Assembly: GCA_963995525.1 (NCBI GenBank)
Contig: OZ023217.1
Span: forward strand, 6,612,760 to 6,676,759
Direction of reading: 5' to 3'
Source: Escarpia spicata
Taxonomy: Eukaryota; Annelida; Polychaeta; Sabellida; Siboglinidae
DNA: 64,000 nucleotides
Positions 11,983 to 25,200 of this stretch are shown in pieces. How positions within the stretch are numbered: the stretch's first letter is position 1; each line of letters opens with the position of its first letter. Below the pieces are notes generated by a model. It worked only from the letters and a program-made list of their open reading frames with translations, did not search any database and was not told the DNA's origin. Both the position numbers and the translations under genes were made by a program.

Positions 11983-12408
11983 ATGAAGGAGGAAATGTAT
12001 AAGAAGACATCTGCGGTGGTGATATTCGAAGGAGATGGAGAGGCAAAGGTCAGAATGGAGGAGGAAATGTATAAGAAGACATCAGCGGTGGTGATATTCG
12101 AAGGAGATGGAGAAGTAGAGGTCAGAATGGAGGAGGAAATGTATAAGAAGACAACAGCGATGGTGATATTCGAAGGAGAAGGAGAGGTAGAGGTCAGAAT
12201 GGAGGAGGAAATGTATAAGAAGACAACAGCGGTGGTGATATTCGAAGGAGAAGGAGAGGTAGAGGTCAGGATGGGGGAGGAAATGTATAAGAAGACAACA
12301 GCGGTGGTGATATTCGAAGGAGATGGAGAGGTAGAGGTCAGAATGGAGGAGGAAATGTATAAGAAGACAACAGCGGTGGTGATATTCGAAAGAGAAACAA
12401 CTGAATAA
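11983..12408 (+). repeat. Coding-frame minisatellite, 72-bp unit, about 6 copies
   Basis: A 72-bp unit (24 codons, core EEMYKKTTAVVIFEG) repeats about six times without breaking frame, giving a 141-codon open frame. The array runs directly into the RTE-like RT remnant at 12390. The end of the last unit, YKKTTAVVIFE followed by RETTE and then GVGAGIRQG, looks like the RT segment before the RQG..LSPLLF motif. The repeat therefore probably arose by tandem amplification of RT coding sequence. I do not believe this is a host gene. Confidence 0.85.
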
Positions 12409-13330
12409 TTTGGAGTAGGAGCAGGAATCAGACAGGGACGTTTATTGAGTCACCTGCTTTCATTATGGAAATGAACCTGATTAGAGGAAAGTATGTATCT
12501 GAACAGGGAGAAATTAAGAAGATACAGCTGTATGCAAATGACCTTGCAATGGTGGCTGATAACAAAAAGAAACTGCATAAAACATTGCAAGAATGGAGCA
12601 ATACCTTTAGAAAAACATGGCGTATGAATAAATCTGGAGAAGACTGAAGTAATGTGGATAGGTGAACAGGAGATGGATCTGCATGTAGTTGTTAATGAAA
12701 GGACCATTAAACAAGCGAACGAATTTGTACTTGGGCAGAACAGTATGTGAGGATGGAAGAAGCACAGAGAAGAGTGCAAGCAGGAGCAGCTTCATGGGGG
12801 CTGGTGACAGGTGTTATGTAGAATGTGTGGGATAGAAAACTGAAGAAAAACTAAAGGGGAAAATGTTGTAAGCTTGCATGGTACCAGACTGTGTATATGG
12901 GTTGGGAACACTGGCACTGACAGAGAGACAGGAGGAGGAGCAAATAGTAGAAACATAGTAGAAAACAACTGGGTTCGAAGAATAGACAAAATAAATTGAG
13001 AAGGTATAAGGAAATTGAAGGAATTGTAAGAAAAGAAGAGATTGGCATTACAAAACGCATAAAATATAAATACTCGAAAGCAGACAGGGACAGACACAGC
13101 GTGTGCAAAGAATGAGCGAGGACGTTCTAACAACAACAACAAACTTGGAAAGCAGAAGACGGTGGCCGAAGAAGAACGAGAATTTTTGAAAAGCCAAGAA
13201 TGGATTCGTTACCTTTGTAGAAGACGGAAGATTGAGAATATTCACAAGTAAACAAGAAGACGTAACAGGTGGATCTGGCCTCAACATTTCAAAAGATTGT
13301 AACTGAAGTCGCAATGGTGGAATTTTAAGC
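12390..13330 (+). mobile_element. RTE-like LINE remnant
   Basis: Translation shows GVGAGIRQGRLLSHLL, then a degenerate catalytic box (LYANDLAMVAD in place of ADD), then QEWSNTFRKTWRMN. Further on are RRVQAGAASWGLVTGVMWDR with KLKKKLKGK and a terminal NNWVRRIDKI region. This order matches the RT and C-terminal region of RTE-type elements. The Asp-to-Asn change and many frame breaks mean it is inactive. Confidence 0.75.
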
Positions 13331-13810
13331 TGTTTCTATCATCATAAAGATAATAATGCCATGTATAAATATGTGTTGTTGTTGGGTGTATGCAACATTT
13401 TAAAATAGTTTTCATGTTATTGCAGTATTAACAATTTGGAAGTTAATCTGGGTAGATCATATTCATGTACACAAGATTTGGGAGATGCTCTCTCCTAAGT
13501 TTAAATTAAATTGTGTAGATACTTATTGTGTGTATGTGTACGTAGATACTCATAGACGTACATGTCTTTATTGGGACAGTTTCTTTTCTCCATGTGCAAT
13601 GCCATGCAACTTTGCTAGCATACTATAAAAAAAACAGAATATCAGGGACAAGGTCCCCTCAAACACACATTGAAAATGATGATGTGTTCATAAAAGATAA
13701 TGTTATCTCAATTGTAAAATAAGGGCAACATACTAGAGGTTTTCATCACCAAGAGCGATGTTTCCATACAATGGAAGATACTGGGACAAAATAATGTGCA
13801 TTTCAACAGT
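13331..13810. other. Unannotated stretch
   Basis: About 480 bp with no recognisable exon or repeat beyond short AT-rich runs. Confidence 0.4.
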
Positions 13811-14137
13811 AACAATATACTTACTTACTTAAATTACTTACTTACTTACTTACTGATCCTGTAACCCGCCTGGGCATCGATGAATGCTGCATGAGTCGAC
13901 TCCAGCCTTTGCGATGGTCAGCTATAACCTGGGTTTGAAGGTCTTCCCAGACCATTCTTCAATATCTGACCATTTCTTCAGCTGTCTTCCCTGTTTTCTT
14001 TGTCCGGCACTGTTCCTGGAAGTATTGCTTTTTGTTAACCCGCTTGATCGTATTACATGCCCATACCATCTTCCTCTTCTTCACTGTAGTCAGAAGATCT
14101 TCGTAGTAAACTACATGCCGATTGATGATTTTTAATA
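13811..14137 (-). mobile_element. RTE-like LINE 3' end with (TAAG)n tail
   Basis: On the minus strand the frame gives LLTTVKKRKMVWACN, then QYFQEQCRTKKTGKT. This matches the C-terminal KKRKLxWxGHV..LQGTVxGKRRxGR motif common in endonuclease/reverse-transcriptase LINEs. The sequence ends at low coordinate in GTAAGTAAGTAAG, the short-repeat tail typical of RTE-type insertions. Confidence 0.75.
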
Positions 14138-14179
14138 ACAATATAAAGAGGAATTACAGGTTTTTAGTTGCGTCTGTCA

Positions 14180-14325
14180 TCATACGCATGCACGCACGCG
14201 TGCGTGTGTATGTGTGTTCGTGCGTGCGTGCGTGTGTATGTGTGCGTGTGCGCTTGCATGCGTGTGTATGTAGTGTGTGTAGGGGGGGGGCGCACGCGCG
14301 TGTCTGTGTGTGTGCATGCATAGGC
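14180..14325. repeat. GT/CG-rich simple repeat
   Basis: Imperfect GTGTGCGTGC-type alternating purine-pyrimidine sequence with a G9 run at 14282-14290. It is potentially Z-DNA forming. Open frames here on both strands are artefacts. Confidence 0.9.
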
Positions 14326-14519
14326 GTATCCAGGAGAAGGGGGCACATGCTCCCTATACTTTTAGTTTTGCCGTGAAGAAGCTGAAGTTACGGCGTCAAA
14401 CAGTGTTCAACACTTACCCTCCTGTCTTCCGATATCACGATGCAACAGCGCGAGAGGCGAAGTCGTAAAGCTGTGGCTCAGCTCACCCAATATGAATTTT
14501 GGTTCTGCCACCAGAGTTT

Positions 14520-14676
14520 GTGCCCCCCCCCCCCCCAAACTACCCTCTATGGCATCTCCCCTGGTGTGTGTGTGTATGCGTGCGCGCGTGTGCGTTTGTA
14601 TGTGTATGTGTATATGGCTGTCTACTTCAAAACTATGCCCTTTTCAAACGTTCTGCACAAGCACAGGCACACGCAC

Positions 14677-14716
<40 letters not shown>
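14520..14716. repeat. Poly-C run, GT-rich block and (CA)n microsatellite
   Basis: C-run at about 14523-14536, a GTGTGTGTATGCGTGCGCG block at 14564-14615 and (CA)n with minor interruptions at 14665-14715. Confidence 0.9.
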
Positions 14717-14719
<3 letters not shown>

Positions 14720-16066
14720 AACATACATTACACGAGCTTGTAATTAATGGTGGAAGGATGACTCCATTAGGTCGAACAATACAAAGGCATGCAGGGAGTC
14801 CTAACCCAAGGTACTAAAACATTCCGCATTCTGGCTGAAACCCCTAGTTGACGTTTAAACATGGAAATAGCTAGGCGGTTGTACAATGCAGGAAGTGGAC
14901 ACAGTTCACTTTAACTTTTGCTATCCAAGTAATATTTATTGCATTTGTTTAATAAATTGTATTTTAGTTAACAGTAGATCAGAGAATACAACGACATACT
15001 TGATTTGGTAGTTATGTTCATTATGCCGCATAAGTTGTTGCTATGGGTTTGTTTCAAAATGGCGGACATGCGATATTTTAGGCCTTCACTTTAATTATTG
15101 AATATCATGCCAATTTAATGAAATATGTTAACTGACATGACCCATTACACATAGCTAGCTGAAAGATGGTGACATATATCTAAAAAGGTAATTCGTGAAC
15201 TTGACTGGTTGTGCTCCATAGCGAGGTACACCGGGAAAAAAATCTTCGTCGATGTGTGTTCTGGGATCGCATTGGATATTATCGGCACTGTACTGGCCTG
15301 GAAGACGCGTCCTGCGCAGTTGTCCAGGTCGGGCGGGAGCCTTTCCTTGCGTTAAGACAGTCCTGGGATAAAACGACTGAAAGTAAGAGTGTAAGAGTGA
15401 AAAGTTTGGTAGTTGTCGTCAGCATGTGCGAGATGTCTAGCCGGCGGTGCGTGAATAAATTGCTGGGCGGTTGCAAGTCGAAGTCCAACATCGTTCAGTT
15501 ATTCTGATACCGGGTTATCCCGGGCCAGGGTCGTGAGCTACCGACAGCTGTTGGTGATGCATCTTTGTATGACATTTTAATTTATTGGCCATGCCCCCTA
15601 CTCGCGATCGTCGGCGAATTCAACCATGGACGAGCTGTATACACGACCCTGAGGCAGTGGGTGTTCATGTCAACTTTGATGATGAACATGAATTTTGTAA
15701 ATAAATGATACATTTAATTTCTGTCCTAGGGATTTATCATTGTTACTGTGTATGTGTTGCCACAAACACAATTGTCGTATTAATGAACAATGACAAAAAG
15801 TGTTGTAAATTGTGCAAACTGATGGATTTTTTTTATGTTATATATTTAAAATACGTGATGTGTATGTAAAGTAAACAAATTTGTTTACATGATGTAAGTC
15901 CCTTAAAAGTATGAGCAACTGGAATATAATAACGGGTTTTGTTTGAACATAATGCGTCAGAAAACGTTGTTACTCTTTTACATCTTCTATGCACCAATCT
16001 GTTTTTCCTCCGCCTCTGCTAGTTGGCTAGTAGTTGCACCATGTTGTTGTTGTTGTTGCGTGACAG
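14717..16066. other. Upstream region of the large plus-strand gene
   Basis: No confident exon. A plus-strand 98-codon open frame at 15211-15507 lies in a more CpG-rich patch (15200-15660). It could be 5' untranslated or first-exon sequence of the gene starting at 16076, but no domain or splice evidence supports this. The rest looks unique and AT-rich. Confidence 0.4.
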
Positions 16067-16220
16067 GAACGATTGATGGAAGTGATGGACAACGGAACTC
16101 TCTGCAGTTCTCTGTGTCAGCATCCAGCATGCTGGGACACGATTCGGCGGCGACGACATGGGTTATTGCCACGTGCAGCGCCCTACGCATCAGGGGCTGA
16201 CTCAGATGACTCGGACGATG
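16067..16220 (+). CDS. Exon 1 of the large gene
   Basis: Acceptor-like TTGCGTGACAG|GAACG at 16066 follows a pyrimidine/GTT-rich tract; donor GACGATG|GTAAGA. An in-frame TGA lies just upstream, so translation starts at 16076 or 16085 unless an upstream coding exon joins at 16067. Encodes LCQHPACWD and an Asp/Ser-rich end. Phase 1 out. Confidence 0.65.
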
Positions 16221-19200
16221 GTAAGAAAAGTAGCCAGCTCAATGAATCCACGATGACACGTGCTAGCTGATTTATGAAGCAGTTTATGTAGTTTCGGTGA
16301 AATCATCAAGCCTAGAAATTACTAATTAATTTAATTATGGATTCGTCATCAATTAAGGAACTTTCAAAAGCGGAATCTTCATGGGAATGCATGGTATGAT
16401 TATACATATGTTTCAACATTAATGTTCTCGACTTTCCTTGTTCTCTCAAAAAAACTATGTGACCGACAAGTTCAGTGGGCTGAAAGCTATATGTTGGACC
16501 ACCAATTTGTTTTGACAAGTTACCAGATGTACTGACCACAGACAATTATTTCTAGCATTTAAACAACTGCGGATATTACTTTAACATAGTACATTTTAAG
16601 ACAATCAAAACAACATTAGCTATGGGCAAAACCAGTTGAGAATCAATCAATCAATTCACTTTATTGTCCTAGGAAGGATATTTATCTTACAGTTCATGAT
16701 CTCATAAATCTCATAACATATAATGTGAAAGATATACATGTTAGATGTGTATATACACGTATATAAAATATAAATCTAATCAAAGCAGAACACAGTTATC
16801 AATATCACTGGTTCAGCATTCTGATAGCTGTAGGCACAAAGCTCTTGTTGTACCGAACTTTTTTGTATTTCAAACACCGATACATCCTACCAGATGGAAG
16901 AATATCAAAGTAAGATTGGAGCGGGTGGTCCGCTTATTAATTTAAATAATAATCATTTTTTATTTCTAACAGCTAAAATCACAGAAATAAATAGTAATTG
17001 CATGATTTTTGTATCAATATTTTTCAGGTTGGTGTGCATACTGACATAATTGAGATGCAAAATTTGTTTGTGTCTCTCGCGTATCCTATTGTGCCAATTT
17101 TTCATGTATGTAAATTCTACAAAATGTACTGTAGGTAACAAGATACATAATAACATGTAGCACTGTAACTATAAGCCTGCAGTTGCATTCTCCATGTAAA
17201 GTTAATCGAGATGGTATTTTTTAATTGTTGGTATAGATTTATCTGCAATTCCCATGTTTTGTTTTGCCAACAGAATTGCCGACACAGAAAGTCGTGAATC
17301 TGCTAGCGAACTATGGGGAAGACCCTGTCGATGTCTATTCACCTGCTGTTACTGTCAAGGCCAGGCAGTTTCGTAGTATGGGGAAAAGTCTGCGAACAAT
17401 ACCTAGTTCGTACACAATGGACAGGTGGGTAGTGTATTAGGTACAAACTCTCACACCCTAACATTTACACGGTCTGTAGTGGATGCTGATGCATGCACTC
17501 GTGATGCATGCACTCGTGATGCATGCATGAGTGTATGCATGTGTGCATGAATGTGTTCAAATTTATTATGAAAAAACTTTGTGAAAATTATTTCTAGACA
17601 CCTGATAATTAGCTTACCTGTGCTCCCACTTCTCGTGATCCTTAATGCTACAGTGCGTCTTCTCTAGTTTGTCCAGTCTCTGGCTGCCCATGTGGATTCT
17701 TTCCATGTTTAACATACCAGTTGTTATCTCAGTTAAGTTAATTTAGTTAAATTAATTACATTTCCAGAAAGGTTACATTAATTAAATTTAACCAAAGGTG
17801 TCTCCTCCCATTTCAAAAATTCTACCATTTGCATTTCTGGATCTGGATAATTACTCGGCAAAGTCCTTCTAGAATATTCCGCCGGGGGTTTATTTCAGAG
17901 TAACCTCCTCTAGAATTTGTGAATACAATACAGGTTACGCATTTACTCCTTGTTTGGGAGATTTTACTTCCCCTGGCGTAAACCCCAGGTAGAAGGACCA
18001 ACGGCCGATAGTGTCTCTTCTGAAATACACAGACAACGTGAGGTGAACAAAATTGCCCAAGTCAGTACCAGGATTCGAACCCTGGTTCCTTGGATTGACA
18101 GTCTGGCACCCCTAACCACTCGGTTACCAATTATATACACATCAAAGATTATTCTAGTTATACAATTGTCTGTTGCAGTGTGCCGCGGCTGTGGGCCCCC
18201 CATGCCACCCCGGCCAGTCTCATGCAGTCATCCACGGGACAGGTGAGCAGCGTCGTCTCTAGCTCCGAGAAACACGAGAGACAATCGAAAATGGGAAAGG
18301 TTGAAGTTCAAGAGGTTTTCGACTTGACTGATCTGCACAATAACTGGAGGGAGATCTGTACACAGAAGCAGTATTACGTCTGGATGCCAAACACCAGGAG
18401 GAAGGCAAAGAAACCGCTTTCTGCCTTGAAGCGTGTGCATGAGTTAGTGACATTTATATTTCATGTTTATTTCACTTTTTAAATCATTAAATTAAATTTT
18501 TTAGTAATAGCTTATTTAATTAAAACAAATTAAAATGCAGGTGTTGTTCTGTAAATTTAATAATTGAAAACACAGGTGTAGTATTATTTATTTAAACATT
18601 GAAAATGTCTGTAAGGTAGTATTATTTTAACTGTTAGAGTTCACTACGCGTGTATGCATTATTTAAGTTATAAAATACAATGCAGCAGCTTTTGTGGTAA
18701 TACCGAAAATGTAATATCTCGGCTAATAAATTAATGATAAATAAGTAAAATTGATAAGAAACTATGAAAATATAACTGGTAAAACTTAGCATAAACAAAA
18801 AATAATTGAATTTTATTTTAAATAATAAATTAATGACATATACTAGTTATGCACTGTTTATATGGTTGTTGATCATACCGCATTATTATTTACTTTCTGG
18901 TTTACTGTTGTATTTTGGATGATAGAACAATGGTCACTGTTTTCTAGTTTGAAAGACGTCACTGAGGAAATGATGCCAAGAGAGATTGAGTGGCAAAGAG
19001 AGTCCACCATAATGGTAAGTAGGAGATACTGAATAAGATATGGACAGTGGTAACTGAGACTTTCACGCTATATACAGATCTAGGGTTTCATATGTCTGTT
19101 AACTGAATGACTGTATTACATTGCAACACCAAATTTATTGCTATTTATAATATCTCATTTGGTTGAACATAGTATCCATAACGTGATTATACTATTATGA

Positions 19201-22200
19201 TGTTTCATTCTAAATATTTTTGAAAAATAGTTATTTTTGAAAATAGATTATTTAGTCATGAAATAAAATTTGCTCATTTTGAAACCTGCATCCATAAAAA
19301 TGTCTCTCATGCACTTTGTTAAGATATTAATTACACAATTTTTGTTCTAAGAATGTAAAGATCTGAAAATTGATGTTTTCTTCCCTCAGTTTAATTTTAG
19401 ACTTTTCTCAATGTTTCTACGTGTACAATTTGTTGGTAAGTTGTCATTCTTATAATGCAATGTTCTATTTTTTATATATGTAGTTTCTATATTTTGTATG
19501 TAGTTTGTTAATTATGGTATTTTCTGACAGAGACATCCTGCACGGAACTATACTCCATTTCTCTATCGTTGGAGTACCGGATCAAGTCTTCCCTATACTC
19601 CAGAATCACAGTACATTAACAACATGGGGTAAGGTTGCACCTTGCTTGTTAAAATTCTTTTTGGGGTGAAGTTTAAGAGTTGTTGCCATCCTGTCATTCT
19701 AATGCAGAGCTGAACATACGTTACATCCCATTAGAATTAAACACGTGTCTTGTTTCATATGGAGATATCTGAATAGGATTATCAGTTTAAGGATGTAGGT
19801 TGAATAATGATTCCTAACATTCTTTCTCTATGCTACTATGAATCGTTGAATAGTTTTCAGTAGTTGAATTTATATAATACAAAATAAAATTTGTACTTTA
19901 TTTATCCTAACAATTCTGTTTGCGTTTATTTTAGGCTAACTGTTAAAGATAAACACATCTGATATTTGCAGAACCAAGAAATTAAATAATTCCAGTTGAC
20001 AAATGTATATGAGGCAGATGGATAGACAGACAGATGGGCGGGCGGACGGACAAATGGGCAGACACACGGCCAGATGGGCAGACAGACAGATGGACAGACA
20101 GACAGACAGATGGGCAGACAAGCAGACAGATGGGTAGACAGACAGAAAGACAGATGGGCAGACAGACAGACGGATGCCATGGATAGACAGACAGACAGAG
20201 ACAGAGAGGTGGACAGACAGACAGATGGGCAGTCAGGTGGACAAACAGACAGATAGGCAGACATACAGACAGACAGGTGGATAGACAGACATAATGACAG
20301 GTGGACAAACAGAAAACGGACTGACATGTGAACAGACAGAAAGACAGACAGACAGACAGACAGGTTAGCAGATAGAAAGTCATACAGACAGGTGGATAGA
20401 CAGAAAGACGGACAGACAGGTGAAAAGACAGACAGACAGGTGGAAAGACAGACAGACAGGTGGACAGATGGACAGACAGGAAGACAGATTGACAGGTGGA
20501 CAGGCAAAAAGACAGACAGATGGGCAGGTGGACAGACAAACGGACGGACAGACAAACGAACGGACAGACAGTCAGACATATGGACTGGCAAACCAACAAA
20601 CAGATGGACAGACAGACATACAGGCTTGATGAACAGACTGAGATTTATTTGCTGTTCTCTTCAGCATCTATGAACTTCTGGATTTGCCACGAGATGTTCT
20701 CACTCAAGTTCTCAACTACGTCAATCCAAGGTAACATTCAGTAACGGCATGTGGTTATATATACATATGCATTCACACACACCGCCCCGGCTCATGCATG
20801 CATGTTCATGCACACTTATGTGTCCTGTAGAAGCCTTCTCCTTTTTCAGAATTTTCTAAACTGTAAAAATGTTTACGAATTACAAAAATACAAGAAATAA
20901 CATCAGAACCTCATATGTGACCCATCTTAACAATATGAGTCGCATGTCGGAAATTTTTAATATTGAGTTATTAGTGGCATTGGAAAGAGCAGAATCTCTG
21001 CTTTCACACAGTGTATCATGTAACAAGATATCTTAATTCTAACTGAAGTTATGGCTTAACAAACACATGTGGGGTAGAAACCTTCAAACCCAGAAAACGG
21101 CCGTCAAAGTTGATGCAAAATATTCGTTACGTTTCATGAAATGTACCTTAGTTACCATGGACAGATCTTGCTAAAATTTTGTCCTCGTCCGCCTCGCTTC
21201 CATCCGTCAAGTCTTCCAAACAATACTCCTCGATCAAACTGTAAATCTGTGCGCGATCACCTCCATCCGAATTTAACAACTTCGCCACGTTAAACGCCAT
21301 TCTTCGCGTCTTCTTAATCGTTATCTGGGTCAGCAGTGACATGGTGGAAATACACGGTGCGCATGCATGTGTTTACAGATTATGTAAATGACCCATCACT
21401 GAACCAATGAGAACAGCTGCCTGGGTCACGCAGTTGCCGTTGCTACCACGTGATCCAAATTGTTTACACAGCTGGCCTAAACAGGGGGCGTCTTCCAAGC
21501 TCTCTGGAGGTCACAGAATGTAGTTATTAGCATATTTATGTCCACATATGGGAAAACGACGCATCACGCTTTGTGGTGATATCCCATACGTTAGGAGCGT
21601 CCCAAAATTAGCAGTTGCGAACGCGCGTAATTACTGGCATTTTCGGTGTTATTTTAAGGAAATCGAGCGGAACACTTCGCACAGCTCTACAAAAATCGCT
21701 TTAAAATACACAAAACAGAGTTAATTAGAGGGTAGCTAGAGTAGCAATCAATAAAACGAATACCTAAGAATAATTTTCAAGGGAAATCTCAAAATCGATG
21801 GATTCGCGAATTGTTTACATAAACGGCATTTACGGATTTGCCGACATCCGACTCATTTCATTAAGATGGGTCACATGTAAAGATCAATTGTTTGTTCACA
21901 CATATTAATCACGGTTGTACCCTTTTGAAATCAGCAAAAGGAGTACAACTAGACAATCACTTCCAGAAAACAGCTTATAAAATTGGATTGCTGCTGGCGC
22001 CATCTAGCAGATACTTTTTAAATACTTCACAGTACCTGAGTGTATTCATATCCTAGCTTTTACTAGATGTCACTACAACTTATATATATTTATTTCAGCA
22101 AAAATAGTTTATTGTGCAACAGGCATTATCTCTGATACAAACTTGGGGCTACATACATACTGTTGCTATCATTTTTACTTTTAGATGTATGAATTACAGG

Positions 22201-25200
22201 TTTGATTTAATTTATGCAATACACTGAAAAACATTGTTACATGTGTCTTGTAGCTTTAAAATATTAAAACTTTTGAATATAACCATCCTTGCAGGCCAGG
22301 CAATGCGGCTGATTACACTAGTCTCTCCCTGGCAGATCATCATTGTTATTATAGAAATGGAGAAGTTAAGTGTTATCCAGACATGTCATTGCTTTTCTAA
22401 AATCAGTGATTTGGGTTTTAGCCAATCCTGAGTCTATCCATGACTAATGTTACATGACATTGTAATGTTACATGGCATTGTAATGTTACATGGCATTGTA
22501 AAGTTCAGGAAGTAAAATAAATATATAAAAATAAAAATGCACTGTTGCTGGCTCATGTGAATATGACCAGCGGAGTCAAGAACTAGGACAAAGTATAGCT
22601 GATTCTGCTAACTTCCGTACGTTGCATACGATATCTGCTAGAGCCTAGAGGTGTAGTCAACTACCACCCCTGGCTTGTGATATCTGCCAGAGGTGTAGTC
22701 AACTACCACCCCTGGCTTGTGATATCTGCCAGAGGTAGTGTAGTCAACTACCACCCATTGTGATATCTGCCAGAGGTAGTGTAGTCAACTACCACCCCTG
22801 GCTTGTGATATCTGCTAGAGGTGTAGTCAACTATCACCCCTAGCTTGTGATATATGCCAGAGATAGTGTAGTCAACTACCACCCCTGGCTTGTGATATCT
22901 GCCAGAGGTGTAGTCAACTATCACCCCTGGCTTGTGATATCTGCCAGAGGTAGTGTAGTCAACTACCACCCTTGGCTTGTGATATCTGCCAGAGGTGTAG
23001 TCAACTATCACCCCTGGCTTGTGATATCTGCCAGAGGTAGTGTAGTCAACTATCACCCCTGGCTTGTGATATCTTCCAGAGGTAGTGTAGTTGACTACCA
23101 CCCCTGGCTTGTGATATCTGCCAGAGGTAGTGTAGTCAACTATCACCCCTGGCTTGTGATATCTGCCAGAGGTGTAGTCAACTATCACCCCTGGCTTGTG
23201 ATATCTTCCAGAGGTAGTGTAGTCAACTGTCACCCCTGGCTTGTGATATCTGCCAGAGGTAGTGTAGTCAACTGTCACCCCTGGCTTGTGATATCTTCCA
23301 GAGGTAGTGTAGTCAACTATCACCCCTGGCTTGTGATATCTGCCAGATGTAGTGTAGTCAACTATCACCCCTGGCTTGTGATATCTGCCAGATGTAGTGT
23401 AGTCAAATATCACCCCTGGCTTGTGATATCTGCCAGAGGTAGTGTAGTCAACTACCACCCCTGGCTTGTGATATCTGCCAGAGGTGTAGTCAACTATCAC
23501 CCCTGGCTTGTGATATCTGCCAGAGGTAGTGTAGTCAACGACCACCCTTGGCTTGTGATATCTGCCAGAGGTGTAGTCAACTATCACCCCTGGCTTGTGA
23601 TATCTGCCAGATGTAGTGTAGTCAACTACCACCCCTGGCTTGTGATATCTGCCAGAGGTAGTGTAGTCAACTACCACCCCTGGCTTGTAATATCTGCCAG
23701 AGGTAGTGTAGACAACTATCATCCCTGGCTTGTGATATCTGCCAGAGGTAGTGTAGTCAACTATCACCCCTGGCTTGTGATATCTGCCAGAGGTAGTGTA
23801 GTCAACTACCACCCTTGGCTTGTGATATCTGCCAGAGGTGTAGTCAACTATCACCCCTGGCTTGTGATATCTGCCAGAGGTAGTGTAGTCAACTACCACC
23901 CCTGGCTTGTGATATCTGCCAGAGGTAGTGTAGTCAACAATCACCCCTGGCTTGTGATATCTGCCAGATGTATTGTAGTCAACTATCACCCCTGGCTTGT
24001 GATATCTTCCAGAGGTAGTGTAGTCAACTATCACCCCTGGCTTGTGATATCTGCCAGATGTAGTGTAGTCAACTATCACCCCTGGCTTGTGATATCTGCC
24101 AGATGTAGTGTAGTCAACTATCACCCCTGGCTTGTGATATCTTCCAGAGGTAGTGTAGTTGACTACCACCCCTGGCTTGTGATATCTGCCAGAGGTAGTG
24201 TAGTCAACTATCACCCCTGGCTTGTGATATCTGCCAGATGTAGTGTAGTCAACTATCACCCCTGGCTTGTGATATCTGCCAGATGTAGTATAGTCAACTA
24301 TCACCCCTGGCTTGTGATATCTTCCAGAGGTAGTGTAGTCAACTATCACCCCTGGCTTGTGATATCTGCCAGATGTAGTGTAGTCAAATATCACCCCTGG
24401 CTTGTGATATCTGCCAGATGTAGTATAGTCAACTATCACCCCTGGTTTGTGATATCTACCAGAGGTAGTGTAGTCAACTATCACCCCTGGCTTGTGATAT
24501 CTTCCAGAGGTAGTGTAGTCAACTATCACCCCTGGCTTGTGATATCTGCCAGAGCTAGTGTAGTCAACTATCATCCCTGGCTTGTGATATCATCCAGAGG
24601 TAGTGTAGTCAACTATCACCCCTGGCTTGTGATATCTTTCAGAGGTAGTGTAGTCAACTATCACCCCTGGCTTGTGATATCTGCCAGATGTAGTGTAGTC
24701 GACTATCACCCCTGGTTTGTGATATCTGCCAGATGTAGTGTAGTCAACTATCACCCCTGGTTTGTGATATCTGCCAGATGTAGTGTAGTCAACTATCACC
24801 CCTGGCTTGTGATATCTTCCAGAGGTAGTGTAGTCAACTATCACCCCTGGCTTGTGATATCTGCCAGATGTAGTGTAGTCGACTATCACCCTGGCTTGTG
24901 ATATCTGCCAGATGTAGTGTAGTCAACTATCACCCCTGGCTTGTGATATCTGCCAGATGTAGTGTAGTCAACTATCACCCCTGGTTTGTGATATCTGCCA
25001 GATGTAGTGTAGTCAACTATCACCCCTGGTTTGTGATATCTGCCAGATGTAGTGTAGTCAACTATCACCCCTGGCTTGTGATATCTTCCAGAGGTAGTGT
25101 AGTCAACTATCACCCCTGGCTTGTGATATCTGCCAGATGTAGTGTAGTCGACTATCACCCCTGGCTTGTGATATCTGCCAGATGTAGTGTAGTCAACTAT

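Noticed and set aside
19926..20673. Cys/Leu/Ser-rich and Asp/Arg/Gln-rich frames of about 200 codons
   Set aside because: Products of the CAGA/GACA microsatellite.
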